DNA from: Kangiella geojedonensis
GTDB lineage: Bacteria; Pseudomonadota; Gammaproteobacteria; Enterobacterales; Kangiellaceae
Length of the DNA stretch: 64,000 bases
Assembly: GCF_000981765.1 (NCBI RefSeq)
Contig: NZ_CP010975.1
Coordinates: 868,001-932,000, forward strand
Direction: 5' to 3'
Shown piece by piece: positions 9,809-19,565 of this stretch. The position numbers and the translations under genes are program-made. The notes beneath the pieces were generated by a model. That model saw only the letters and a list, made by a program, of their open reading frames with translations, did no database searches and was not told where the DNA came from. Every line of letters starts with the position of its first letter. Position 1 is the first letter of the stretch.

Positions 9809-11785
9809 ATGACACAACAAACATTAGCTGCCCGCTCGGCGGCAGCTGCAATAACAGCAATTTGTGGCTTTGGCGCGCCAACAGCTTACGCAGAAGAGCC
9901 TGTTATTGGCGATGACAATACGGTGGTTATCACGGCCTCTCGGTTTAAAGAGGAGAGCGTTCGACTGCCAACTAACATCACGATCATTTCCAAAGAAGAT
10001 ATTGAGCGTAGCAATGCAACACAAATTGCTCAGTTGTTAAAGCGCGTGGCGGGGATTCAAGTATCCTCTGTCAGCGGTAAAACCACCGTCAGTATGCGAG
10101 GAATTTCGGCCGAGCAGGCGAGTAATAATGTACTGATCCAAGTGGATGGACGCCGACTTAATTATACGGATATTGCAGCGCCTGACTTGGAGTCTGTTTT
10201 AGTAGCGGATATTGAGCGCATCGAAATTATTCAAGGCGCGGCGAGCACTTTGTATGGTGACCAGGCTGTTGCTGGTGTGATTAATATCATCACCCACTCG
10301 GGTAAAAACAAAGAGTCTAGCGCGAATCTAGTTGGCGGAAGCTATGGCACGGTCCAAGGGAGCTTAAACCTTAATCATGCGTTAAGTCAGGATTGGTCAT
10401 TCTTGCTGAGTGCGAACTATTTAGAAACTGATAATTACCGTGATCATAACGAGCGTGAGCAATCGCAGTTAGGGTTGAAATTTCATTATTTAACGGAAAC
10501 GTCGGACTGGCTGTTTGAGTTGAATACAAACAATGAAGATTTGAATACGCCGGGAGCTTTACTAGAGTCCGATTTAGATAAATCGACTCAATCACGCCCA
10601 GAGTTTGCTAATGATTATGTGGATACACAACAGGGTGTGTTGCGTGTCTTTGGTCAAGAAACCATTGATGACAACTGGCAGTATGCGATTGATGTTAACT
10701 ACTTAGACTCGGACATTGAAAGTATCAACAGCTTTGTTGGCTTTCCAACGACAACGGTTAACACTACAGATCGTAAGCAGTGGAGTGTTTACCCTCGAAT
10801 AAAAGGGCAATGGCAGGCTGACTCAGGCTCTATCGATTGGATCAATGGGCTTGATTATGATCATGCGGAATATGCCTTTTCGCTGCTGGGGCGAGGCAAT
10901 GAGCAAGTGGTTAAAAGTGTGTATTCGCAACTTTTTGTGCCGGTTTCACAGCATACGGATTTAGAGCTTGCGGCTCGTTACGCTCGCGTCGAAGATGATT
11001 TAGTGGACTTTATGGTGTACCCAACGGGTATTAAGTTAAAAAATTCAGCTACGGCTTATGATTTAGGAGCGAGTCATCAATTTGATAAGCGCAGTAAAGG
11101 CTATGTGAGGTTTAGTAAGAATTATCGTTTTGCCAAAGTCGATGAACAATCTTACACAGCAGATGGAGTGGTTGGCTTGGAGCCACAAACGGGTGATTCA
11201 TTGGAAGTGGGTTATGAGCAAACGCTAGGGCATGGTTTTTTAAAGTTGTCGGTATACCAGTTAGAGTTGGATGATGAGATTTTCTTTGACCCAGCTGTTA
11301 CACCGCCTCCAGGAGCTTTCTTTCCAGGCGCCAATGTGAATGGCGGGCGTTCAGAACGATTAGGTTTTATCGCGGATTATCAGGCGGATATTTCATCCAA
11401 GCTAACATCTGGCATCAATTATCATTATGTCGACGCTGAGATTAAGCAGGGCGAGCCAAGCAGTCAGGGCAGTACTATTCCAGGAGTGTCGGAGCATACC
11501 ATCAATGGTTGGTTTGACTGGCAAATCGATAAAGTCGCTAATTGGTATCTTGAAGTTAATTATCGTGGGAGCCGTTATCAAGAAGGAGATGTGGCAAATG
11601 CCTTACCCAAAATTGAGAGCCATGTGATCTTGAGCTCAGCGATAAACTGGCGTTGGCAGCAACTCACTCTGGGTATTCGCGTGGATAATCTATTGGATAA
11701 GGAATATATCGATTATGCGCAATTTGGCGGCTATTATCCTGCGAATGGACGAAATGGTTATGCTAAACTGAGTTATCGTTTTTAA
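9809..11785 (+). CDS. btuB: TonB-dependent outer-membrane vitamin B12 receptor
   Basis: 658 aa outer-membrane receptor. A signal peptide ends near AYAEE. A TonB-box-like NTVVITASR is followed by the plug domain (about 55-160) with IIQGAASTLYGDQAVAGVINIIT, then a beta-barrel ending in an aromatic C-terminal residue (SYRF). Specificity for cobalamin comes from the upstream cobalamin riboswitch and the adenosyltransferase 17 bp downstream, together with BtuB-like length. It imports corrinoids into the periplasm using TonB-ExbBD energy. No btuCDF genes are in this window. Confidence 0.9.
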   Translation: MTQQTLAARSAAAAITAICGFGAPTAYAEEPVIGDDNTVVITASRFKEESVRLPTNITIISKEDIERSNATQIAQLLKRVAGIQVSSVSGKTTVSMRGISAEQASNNVLIQVDGRRLNYTDIAAPDLESVLVADIERIEIIQGAASTLYGDQAVAGVINIITHSGKNKESSANLVGGSYGTVQGSLNLNHALSQDWSFLLSANYLETDNYRDHNEREQSQLGLKFHYLTETSDWLFELNTNNEDLNTPGALLESDLDKSTQSRPEFANDYVDTQQGVLRVFGQETIDDNWQYAIDVNYLDSDIESINSFVGFPTTTVNTTDRKQWSVYPRIKGQWQADSGSIDWINGLDYDHAEYAFSLLGRGNEQVVKSVYSQLFVPVSQHTDLELAARYARVEDDLVDFMVYPTGIKLKNSATAYDLGASHQFDKRSKGYVRFSKNYRFAKVDEQSYTADGVVGLEPQTGDSLEVGYEQTLGHGFLKLSVYQLELDDEIFFDPAVTPPPGAFFPGANVNGGRSERLGFIADYQADISSKLTSGINYHYVDAEIKQGEPSSQGSTIPGVSEHTINGWFDWQIDKVANWYLEVNYRGSRYQEGDVANALPKIESHVILSSAINWRWQQLTLGIRVDNLLDKEYIDYAQFGGYYPANGRNGYAKLSYRF

Positions 11786-11802
11786 AGGCAACGTGGAACT
11801 CT

Positions 11803-12369
11803 ATGGCTAATCGTTTAACTCAGATAACAACCGGTGCTGGTGACGGCGGCACGACACGTTTGGCTGATGGTAAAAGTGTCAGTAAGTCATCGTTACGTAT
11901 CGATGCGATAGGCTCGGTGGATGAGCTGAATGCTGCTGTTGGGATCTTCTTGGCCGCTTTACCACACCTAGATAAGGCAAATTTTTCTGAGTTTGATGAT
12001 ATTCAGATGTTTTGTCAGCAGGTCCAAAATGAGCTGTTTAACGTAGGAGGGGAGTTGGCATCGCCCAGTAATCATTTCCTATCAGGCTCCGCTACTGACG
12101 ATATAGAGCATTTTATTGAGCAATGGAACGCGACATTGCCAGCGCTTAAAGAGTTCGTGATACCCGGGCAAAACTTACCCTCTGCGCATGCTCATTTTGC
12201 GCGCTGTGTAGCAAGACGAGCTGAAAGGGATGTTGTAAGGCTGGGGGAGCAAGAAACAATCTCTACCGAATTGTTAGTGTATTTAAACCGTCTATCAGAT
12301 GCCTTCTTTATTATTGCACGACTAACCGGTAGGGCAGACTCGACACAGGAGCCACAGTGGCAAAAATGA
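11803..12369 (+). CDS. Cob(I)alamin adenosyltransferase, PduO type
   Basis: Converts cob(I)alamin and ATP to adenosylcobalamin. The 188-aa protein carries the PduO-family signatures: TGAGDGGTTRLADG near the N-terminus, then DAIGSVDELNAAVG. A C-terminal ARCVARRAERDVV segment contains the conserved Arg/Glu residues. It follows btuB after 17 bp, so uptake and adenosylation are probably expressed together under the riboswitch. It could carry the symbol cobO/pduO, but the PduO and CobA families are unrelated and this one is clearly PduO-like. Confidence 0.93.
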   Translation: MANRLTQITTGAGDGGTTRLADGKSVSKSSLRIDAIGSVDELNAAVGIFLAALPHLDKANFSEFDDIQMFCQQVQNELFNVGGELASPSNHFLSGSATDDIEHFIEQWNATLPALKEFVIPGQNLPSAHAHFARCVARRAERDVVRLGEQETISTELLVYLNRLSDAFFIIARLTGRADSTQEPQWQK

Positions 12370-12412
12370 GAGCCTCACGAATGGGCAATGATTAAGTCTT
12401 AGAGAATCAGTT

Positions 12413-12949
12413 ATGAGTAAATTATCGATAAAAACAGTCACCTTAGTGACTATTATTTTAGCGCTTGGCGCTTACCGGTTGTTTCCACATCCGTTCAACG
12501 TAACCCCTGTGATGGCAATGGGGCTTTTTGCAGGGACTTATTTTGATAAAAAATGGATGGCCTTTGTAATACCCATGTTATCGATGTTTCTGGCGGATAT
12601 TTTCTTAGGCTTCCATAACACTATGCTGTTTGTTTATGGTGCTATTTTAGTGGCTGTTTCGATTGGCTTTTTACTCAGAGACTCTGTCAGTTCGTTGAAG
12701 GTAATCGGCGCTTCCGTGGCTGGCTCTATACTCTTTTTTGTAATTACAAATTTTGGTGTGTGGGCGGTTAGCGACTATTACCCAAAAACTTGGCAGGGCC
12801 TAACAACTTGTTTCACCATGGCGATCCCGTTTTTTCAGCGAACTCTGTTAGGCGATCTCTTTTTTAATGGCGTTTTGTTTATTAGTTATTGGTATTTCGC
12901 TAAGTCACTCGGGCGCTACACTTTGGAGATTAGCCGCTCAAGTCACTAG
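12413..12949 (+). CDS. ECF-transporter S-component-like membrane protein (DUF6580-like)
   Basis: 178 aa with five or six predicted transmembrane helices and the conserved N-terminal LFPHPFNVTPVMAMGLFAG. This resembles the DUF6580/ECF-S-like family of small putative transport proteins. It lies 43 bp after the adenosyltransferase and so is likely part of the riboswitch-controlled transcript. That context suggests a role in uptake of a corrinoid or corrinoid precursor across the inner membrane. No ECF A/A'/T genes are nearby. Its stop codon overlaps the convergent gene by 4 bp. Confidence 0.75.
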   Translation: MSKLSIKTVTLVTIILALGAYRLFPHPFNVTPVMAMGLFAGTYFDKKWMAFVIPMLSMFLADIFLGFHNTMLFVYGAILVAVSIGFLLRDSVSSLKVIGASVAGSILFFVITNFGVWAVSDYYPKTWQGLTTCFTMAIPFFQRTLLGDLFFNGVLFISYWYFAKSLGRYTLEISRSSH

Positions 12950-13323
12950 GCTTTATCGAGCGAAAGGTTTTCAATAACCAGAAACTCTTTAACGGCGGTT
13001 AATTCTAGACTCAGTGATAAGGTCTGAGAGCTATCCGTAGAAATAAGCCATTGCTCAAAGAGATTTCCATCCTTCAGTCTTGAGCTTGTTTGCTCTTGCA
13101 CCCTTAGTTTTTGGTATTGGTTGGTGACTTTCTGATGTAATGAGGAAAACTCAGCGGCCCCCATTGTTTTAGTGAATTCGTCGCTAAAATAACGCCAAAC
13201 TAGCGAGTAGTTGCCGACATTTAAGGCGCGAACTAAATCATCAACGATATCTTGGGTGATTTTTAACCGTTGCTCTGGGGTTAATTGGTTAAGTTTTAGC
13301 TCTGAAAGTTCAGTTTTCGACAT
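12946..13323 (-). CDS. Hypothetical protein (NTF2/DUF3887-like size)
   Basis: 125 aa, soluble, with no signal peptide. A segment with WRYFSDEFTKTMGAAEFSSLHQKV resembles the FS...MT..EF...W pattern of small DUF3887/NTF2-like proteins; the resemblance is weak. It converges with the ECF-S-like gene and the two share a CTAG tetranucleotide containing both stop codons. The divergent M61 peptidase gene starts 99 bp upstream. Confidence 0.6.
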   Translation of the reverse strand: MSKTELSELKLNQLTPEQRLKITQDIVDDLVRALNVGNYSLVWRYFSDEFTKTMGAAEFSSLHQKVTNQYQKLRVQEQTSSRLKDGNLFEQWLISTDSSQTLSLSLELTAVKEFLVIENLSLDKA

Positions 13324-13422
13324 GGCTTCACAGTCTTTTGCACTTAGCCCTGTAATTCAGGGCTTAAATCTCTATAATTGAATCAACGAAATCTACAATG
13401 TGATTGGGCAAAAGTCTAGTTT

Positions 13423-15258
13423 ATGATTCATTATCAGATCCACCCTGTAAATCCAGAAGCACACTTATTTGAGGTTAAACTCTTTTTAGATACCGTCGGA
13501 GCCGACGGGCAGTTGCTTTACATGCCAAACTGGATCCCTGGAAGTTATATGGTAAGGGACTTTTCAAAGCATATTCAATGGATCAAGGCAGAAAATGCTA
13601 GCGGCCAGTTGGAATTAGGCCGAGTCGATAAGTCGACTTGGAAGTTGCCAACGTCTGACAGTCCTGTGACGGTGACTTATCAAGTGTATGCATGGGACCT
13701 GTCTGTTAGAGGAGCGCACCTCGATCAAACACACGGTTTCTTTAATGGCACTTGTGTCTTTTTTGCTGTATCAGGTCGTGAAGATGAAACTTGTACCATT
13801 GATATTACTCGGCCTGATGGTGATGATTATGTCCACTGGCGCCTAGCGACAGGGCTAAAACCTATCGAAGGGACCAGCGAGTTTGCATTTGGACGTTATC
13901 AAGCGATGGATTACGCGGAGCTTATTGATTGCCCAGTGGAGATGTCTGACTTCCACCTTATTAGTTTTGAAGCTTGTGGCGTTCCGCACCATATGGTGCT
14001 AACTGGTCGACATAAAGTTGATGAGAAGCGCTTGTCTGATGATTTGACCAAAATTTGTGAGCATCATATTCGTTTCTTTGGCGACGAAGCGCCGATGGAA
14101 CGTTATGTGTTCATGACCTACGTCTTAGGCAGTGGCTTTGGTGGCCTTGAGCATCGAAATTCGACTGCTTTGCACTGCAGTCGTGAAGATTTGCCTTTAG
14201 AAACCGATGACCAAGATAAGGTTAAAGACACCTACCAGACCTTCTTAGATTTGTGCTCTCACGAATACTTCCACACTTGGAATGTTAAACGGATCAAGCC
14301 CGCGGAATTCTTGCCTTATGACACGCAAAACGAAAGTTATACAGAGTTATTGTGGGCCTTTGAGGGGATTACCTCTTACTATGACAATTTGGCATTAGCT
14401 CAAACACAGTGCATTGATAAAGAAGAATACTTAACCCGTTTAGCTAAAACCTTAACGTCTGTCAGACGTTCTAAAGGGCGTCTAATTCAAACGGTTACGG
14501 ATTCGAGTTTTGATGCTTGGACTAAATTCTATAAGCAAGATGAAAACGCACCCAATGCAGTCGTGAGCTATTACACGAAAGGTGCTGAAATTGCCTTGTG
14601 TTTGGACTTATTAATTAGAGAAAAAACTGATTGGAACAAGTCGTTAAAAGATATCATGCGTCGTCTATGGGCAGAGTATGGGAAAGTACAGAAGGGTGTT
14701 GAAAACGATACGATTCAGTCAATAGTATTAGAAGAAACCCCTGAAACATCCCACGATGACATTAAGGAGTTTTTTGAAACGGCGTTATACAGCACCAACC
14801 CATTACCAACAGAGAGGTTACTGTCTCATTTAGGGTTATGCTTAGCCTACCTCCCACGTTCAGACAGAAATGATCGCGGAGGTTTTAAAGCCAGCTTACC
14901 TCAGGATAAGCATTTGGCAGACTTAGGGTTAGAGTATAAGTCAAAAGCTACGGGGGTTTTGGTTAAGAGTGTTTACGCTGATTCTCCGGCTGGGAAAGCG
15001 GGTATATCAGCTGGCGACCACTTAATCGCTATGGATGGACTTCGTATTAATGCCTCAACCTTTGACCGCGAGATTAAACAGGTTCCTGTTGGTGAGAGCA
15101 TTTCGGTCGTTGGCTTTCGACGTGATGAACTGATGACGTTTAGGGTGGCACTTGAAGCGGCAGAGTGTGATACTGCTTATATTACTTATGCTGATGATTT
15201 TGATAAACATCAGAGTAACTTTGAACACTGGTTAAACATAAAAGATTCTGGACAATAA
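13423..15258 (+). CDS. M61-family glycyl aminopeptidase with C-terminal PDZ domain
   Basis: 611-aa metallopeptidase. The N-terminal beta domain (about 1-170) and the thermolysin-like catalytic domain are typical of M61. The zinc motif HEYFH is at residues 280-284 in SHEYFHTWNVKRI, with the downstream Glu in LLWAFEGITSYY. A PDZ domain (about 505-580) contains GVLVKSVYADSPAGKAGI. M61 enzymes release N-terminal Gly or Ala. There is no evident signal peptide, so a cytoplasmic location is likely. xthA starts 6 bp after its stop. Confidence 0.95.
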   Translation: MIHYQIHPVNPEAHLFEVKLFLDTVGADGQLLYMPNWIPGSYMVRDFSKHIQWIKAENASGQLELGRVDKSTWKLPTSDSPVTVTYQVYAWDLSVRGAHLDQTHGFFNGTCVFFAVSGREDETCTIDITRPDGDDYVHWRLATGLKPIEGTSEFAFGRYQAMDYAELIDCPVEMSDFHLISFEACGVPHHMVLTGRHKVDEKRLSDDLTKICEHHIRFFGDEAPMERYVFMTYVLGSGFGGLEHRNSTALHCSREDLPLETDDQDKVKDTYQTFLDLCSHEYFHTWNVKRIKPAEFLPYDTQNESYTELLWAFEGITSYYDNLALAQTQCIDKEEYLTRLAKTLTSVRRSKGRLIQTVTDSSFDAWTKFYKQDENAPNAVVSYYTKGAEIALCLDLLIREKTDWNKSLKDIMRRLWAEYGKVQKGVENDTIQSIVLEETPETSHDDIKEFFETALYSTNPLPTERLLSHLGLCLAYLPRSDRNDRGGFKASLPQDKHLADLGLEYKSKATGVLVKSVYADSPAGKAGISAGDHLIAMDGLRINASTFDREIKQVPVGESISVVGFRRDELMTFRVALEAAECDTAYITYADDFDKHQSNFEHWLNIKDSGQ

Positions 15259-15263
15259 ACACT

Positions 15264-16082
15264 ATGAAAATTGTGACATTTAATATTAATAGTATTCGTA
15301 CTCGTGCTCATCAAATGGAAGCGCTGGTAGAAAAGCATGATCCTGACATTATTTGTGTTCAGGAAACTAAAGTCCATGATGATATGTTTCCTTTTGATTT
15401 GTACAAAGACTTGGGGTATCACATAGAAATTCATGGTGGAAAAGCTCATTATGGCGTTGCGACATTCAGCAAAAAAAAGCCCATTGCCGTAGAGAAAGGC
15501 TTTCCCAATGATCCTGAAGATGCTCAACGCCGAATGATCATTACCACGTTCCAGTATGGTAATGAAACGATTAAGGTACTTAACGGCTATTTCCCACAGG
15601 GTGAGAACCGTGAACACCCAACCAAGTTTCCTTATAAGCAAAAATTCTACCAAGACTTACAAGACTACTTAGACAGTCATGACATTGAAAATGTAAGAAC
15701 CATTGTTCTTGGTGATATTAATATTTCACAACTGGATATTGATATCGGTATTGGTGAACCCAATCGCAAGCGTTGGTTAAGAGAGGGTAAGTGTAGCTTT
15801 TTACCAGAAGAACGTGAGTGGGTTCAGCGCATGTTAAGTGCTGGGCTGTATGATACCTACCGTACAATAAACCCCGATAAAGATGATAAGTTTAGCTGGT
15901 TTGATTATCGCAGTCGTGGTTTTGAGCGCGAGCCTAAGCGAGGACTGCGTATTGACTCAGTGTTTGCCTGCGATTGGCTTAACCAGCGAGCAGTAGCATC
16001 AGATATTGATTATGAGATTCGTAGTATGGAGCGTCCATCGGATCACGCACCAGTTTGGACGGAGTTTAATTTAGACAAGTAG
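15264..16082 (+). CDS. xthA: Exodeoxyribonuclease III
   Basis: 272-aa DNA-repair nuclease (AP endonuclease and 3'-5' exonuclease) of the exonuclease III/APE1 family. It starts MKIVTFNINSIRTR, with the metal-binding Glu in IICVQETKVHD, catalytic Asp and Asn in VLGDINIS, and C-terminal RIDSVFACDWL plus SDHAPVW. Length matches E. coli XthA. It is tightly spaced behind the M61 peptidase and ahead of the AsmA-like gene. Confidence 0.96.
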   Translation: MKIVTFNINSIRTRAHQMEALVEKHDPDIICVQETKVHDDMFPFDLYKDLGYHIEIHGGKAHYGVATFSKKKPIAVEKGFPNDPEDAQRRMIITTFQYGNETIKVLNGYFPQGENREHPTKFPYKQKFYQDLQDYLDSHDIENVRTIVLGDINISQLDIDIGIGEPNRKRWLREGKCSFLPEEREWVQRMLSAGLYDTYRTINPDKDDKFSWFDYRSRGFEREPKRGLRIDSVFACDWLNQRAVASDIDYEIRSMERPSDHAPVWTEFNLDK

Positions 16083-16091
16083 TAATAATTT

Positions 16092-19000
16092 ATGACGAAA
16101 AGCTGGAAATGGTTAAAAAGGATATTGTGGGTCTTATTAGGATTCTTCGTACTACTGTTTCTGGCTGTTTCCGTTTTTGTCTATATTATAAACTCTGAAT
16201 CTTATCTTGAGGATTATTTAAAAGAACACCTTGGCGTCGAAGCAACAGTTGGTGAGTTAGACGTTTCGCTATTGAGTGGGACTATCAAAATCAGCTCTAG
16301 CGTTATCGGGCCTAAAGATGACCCTTTTGTCCAGTTCGAGCGATTAGAAGGGGAGCTGGATTATAGTCACTTATGGTCAAGCCAGCTGACGGTGGAGTTA
16401 CTACAACTAACCAACGCAAAAGTTCGTTATCCTTTTGAGTTCAAACTCAAAGAAGACGAAACAACCTCTGAAGAGACATCACTGCCGTTTGATTTTATTG
16501 ATGTCGCAGCCATCGATATTAATAACCTCGACTTCGAGTACCGTGGTGAAGTGACGCTATTGGCAAAAGGAGCTGAAGTTAAAGTTCGGAATATTCCTGT
16601 TGCTGAAGATGGATTTCTTTTATTTGAAGATTTGCAGCGCTTAGTTAAAGCGAGCAACACCACTCTAGAAGCAAGCTTAAAAACGTTACAGTCAGATAAA
16701 ACCCAGTTAAATGACCTTAGCTTAAATGCTCACATCGATGGTCAGCGACTGGTGATTGATGATGTTTACTCAGGTCAATCATCAATTAATATCAATTTAT
16801 TGGATCACTCACAAGCGTCATCCGTTCCAGCTACTCAGGTTAAGCAAGACGGCAAGAGTTCTAATCCGACATCGCCGAAAGCTGAGAGCTTAGAACTTCC
16901 TTTTAATGATATTGTGATCAAGAAAATCGATTTGGGTAAGACAGACCTTGCAATTCAGGATCAGCATGAGCTATCGATCAAGGCGATAGAGGCTGAGTTT
17001 TCTGAGCTGCTACTCGTTCAAGATAAAAAAGCACTGTGGCTCGATTGGCCTGCGTTTTATCAAGCCCAAAATAGCCAGTTTAACCTGAGCTCAGAAGTCA
17101 TGCAGTCTGCAATTATGGATTTTGAAAGCTTGCATCTAACCGGTGAGCTTAAGGGCGGACAGTTTGTTATTCCACAACTAGATATTGTGCGTCCTGCTGT
17201 AAAGCTTAACCAAGACACTGATGTTGCTAACAGCGACAGTAGCGCATCGGACAATCAGTGGTTCTTGCCTTTTAAAACCGCAACGCTACTTAAGGGCAAT
17301 GTTTCTCAAGGGAGTCTTGTATTGACACAGAGCGGTGCAGAGCACTCTGTGTCAAAGGTTGATCTTGAGCTTACTAAAATACCACTAGTTGTTGATAATC
17401 AACCTGTCTTTGCTATTGATAGCCTGAATGTTGGAGGCGAGCAGGCGTCCGTGCTACTTAAAAGAGGCACTTACTCTGGCAGTTTTGGTGAAGTTGGCAA
17501 CATGACTTCAGAGCTGACTTTGACGAACTCTTCTCTTGAAATCCAGCGAGTTACTGTTGAACAGCCGAATATCCAGTATCAATTGACGAATGTTAGTTCG
17601 GCTGAGGCACAGCAAGCGACGCCTTCGCTGCTGCCCATTGAGTCCATTAGTCTGACCGAGCTTAAGGTCAAGAATGGCAATGGGGCACTCAATATCACCG
17701 AGTCGAATCTGCAGTATGCCGGCGAAGGTTTAACGATCAGCGCATCCAACATCCCCATTTATAACGGCGGCGAGTGGGTTGTTACAGATCCCAAGTCTTG
17801 GCAACAGCAGTCGATACTTTCTTTTGAAGCAGATGCACTTAAAGTGCCACAAGGCAGTTTAGCCGGCTTGAAAGTGAACACTGAATATCAAAATAACCGG
17901 TTAAGCGTGAAAGAGCTGGGACTGAGTTCAGCTGAGTTGTCGATTGATGCCACGATGGACGATAGCGCTCAAGGTACGCCATCAAGTGAGTCGTTACCGA
18001 TTGATTATGTCGAGCTTAACAATATTAATTTGCGACAAATAAGTCTGGGTTATCAAAATGATGACGTTCAATATCAGGTGTCGAACGGTAACCTTGTCTT
18101 GAGTCACTTTCCATTGGTCCGAGATGGCCAACTGTTAAGCAATCCGATGCCACATTTTGCTAATTCCGCAAATACCATTCGACTTAACATTGACAAACTT
18201 AGCGTCCCAGAAGGAAGTGTCAGCGGATTAGACCTGAAAGGGACATTGCGCAATAAAGATTTAATGCTCGACCGCCTACATACTCGTAGTGCAGATATTA
18301 TGCTGGTTCTACCCAAACAAGATCACTCAGCTAGTGAGGAAAGCACTAAAGAAGACCAGCAGCAACAAAAAGAAGCCTCAAAGTTTGCCTTGCGAACATT
18401 GAAAATTGGTGATTTAAAGCTTCGCAATGTGAATGCTGAGATTCAGCAGGGCAAGGACGATAATGCTGAAACGATATCGGTTAATGATTTTTATCTCGGA
18501 GCTACTGAGCTTATGGTGGCCAAAAATCATCAAACTATTGATCAATGGTACGGCTCTCAGCTTGAAAATGCGTTTACGTTGATTGCCCTCAAGGTCGGAA
18601 CCATTGCTCGGAAACAGACGGATATCAACAATCTGACCGTTACAGCGGTTCAAGATAAGCAAACTATTACCATCCAGCCTTTACGAGTGACGATTAATGA
18701 AGCTCCGATCAGTGCTAAATGGGTGCTTGATTTAACTCAGCAACCTTACCGCTCTACTTATGTCTCAGAGTTCAATAATTTGCTGCTGGAAAAACTTGTT
18801 GAGCCTGAAGCTAAGGACGGTATCGCTATGTCTGGCAGTTTACAGGGCGATATTAACATTCAGTTTTTAGGAGTCGATGCTGAAACTATCGCAGATACTT
18901 TACAAGGGAAAGTATTCATTCGAAATCAAACGCCTGTAACCTTACATCGACTGAACGTTAATAAAGTTTTGAGAAGTTTCTTAGACAGTCAAAAGTTCGG

Positions 19001-19565
19001 ATTGCTGGATGTAGGTGGCTTGTTACTCGCAGGTCCTCTGGGACTTTTGGCATCTCAAGGCGTTAGTCTTCAAGATACTCTTAGCCAGTTAGGTGCCGAT
19101 AAAGGGGATACACATTTTTCTCACCTTAACGTCGATATGGACATAGAAAAAGGTATTATGTCGACCAAGGATGTGGCCGCTGCTACTCAACAGTACCGCT
19201 TTGCCTTTAATGGGCAGATTAATTTAGCGGCACAAGAGTTCAAGGATTTTGAATTTGACATCATTAATGAAAAAGGTTGTAGCGAGTACGGACAAACCCT
19301 TAACGGCAGCCTGACTTCCCCTGATATTGAAACATTCACTGCGGCCTTTGATGCCGTAACCGGTTCGATTACTGGCTTGTTCAAGCAAGGCGTTGGTTTG
19401 ATTACAGGCGGAGCCTGCTCAGCTATCTATGAAGGTGTGGTTCCACACCCTGAAGACGGTGCTGAGATTATTCCTAAGGAGCAACAGCGAACCATAGACC
19501 CTAACGCAGAAGATGCTATAGAAGAGGGTAGTGCTGATGAAGAAGAAGCCGATAACGCAAATTAG
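16092..19565 (+). CDS. AsmA-family protein
   Basis: 1157-aa envelope protein. An N-terminal transmembrane anchor (about residues 9-33) is followed by a very long periplasmic region. The C-terminal AsmA-type region (about 930-1120) includes the late GDTHFSHLNVDMDIEKG, the AFNGQINL segment and the CSAIYEGVVPHPE ending typical of AsmA. Members are thought to bridge inner and outer membranes and help lipid transport or outer-membrane homeostasis. A highly acidic tail (EEGSADEEEADNAN) ends the protein. It converges with the PTPS-like gene with a shared TTAG. Confidence 0.88.
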   Translation: MTKSWKWLKRILWVLLGFFVLLFLAVSVFVYIINSESYLEDYLKEHLGVEATVGELDVSLLSGTIKISSSVIGPKDDPFVQFERLEGELDYSHLWSSQLTVELLQLTNAKVRYPFEFKLKEDETTSEETSLPFDFIDVAAIDINNLDFEYRGEVTLLAKGAEVKVRNIPVAEDGFLLFEDLQRLVKASNTTLEASLKTLQSDKTQLNDLSLNAHIDGQRLVIDDVYSGQSSININLLDHSQASSVPATQVKQDGKSSNPTSPKAESLELPFNDIVIKKIDLGKTDLAIQDQHELSIKAIEAEFSELLLVQDKKALWLDWPAFYQAQNSQFNLSSEVMQSAIMDFESLHLTGELKGGQFVIPQLDIVRPAVKLNQDTDVANSDSSASDNQWFLPFKTATLLKGNVSQGSLVLTQSGAEHSVSKVDLELTKIPLVVDNQPVFAIDSLNVGGEQASVLLKRGTYSGSFGEVGNMTSELTLTNSSLEIQRVTVEQPNIQYQLTNVSSAEAQQATPSLLPIESISLTELKVKNGNGALNITESNLQYAGEGLTISASNIPIYNGGEWVVTDPKSWQQQSILSFEADALKVPQGSLAGLKVNTEYQNNRLSVKELGLSSAELSIDATMDDSAQGTPSSESLPIDYVELNNINLRQISLGYQNDDVQYQVSNGNLVLSHFPLVRDGQLLSNPMPHFANSANTIRLNIDKLSVPEGSVSGLDLKGTLRNKDLMLDRLHTRSADIMLVLPKQDHSASEESTKEDQQQQKEASKFALRTLKIGDLKLRNVNAEIQQGKDDNAETISVNDFYLGATELMVAKNHQTIDQWYGSQLENAFTLIALKVGTIARKQTDINNLTVTAVQDKQTITIQPLRVTINEAPISAKWVLDLTQQPYRSTYVSEFNNLLLEKLVEPEAKDGIAMSGSLQGDINIQFLGVDAETIADTLQGKVFIRNQTPVTLHRLNVNKVLRSFLDSQKFGLLDVGGLLLAGPLGLLASQGVSLQDTLSQLGADKGDTHFSHLNVDMDIEKGIMSTKDVAAATQQYRFAFNGQINLAAQEFKDFEFDIINEKGCSEYGQTLNGSLTSPDIETFTAAFDAVTGSITGLFKQGVGLITGGACSAIYEGVVPHPEDGAEIIPKEQQRTIDPNAEDAIEEGSADEEEADNAN

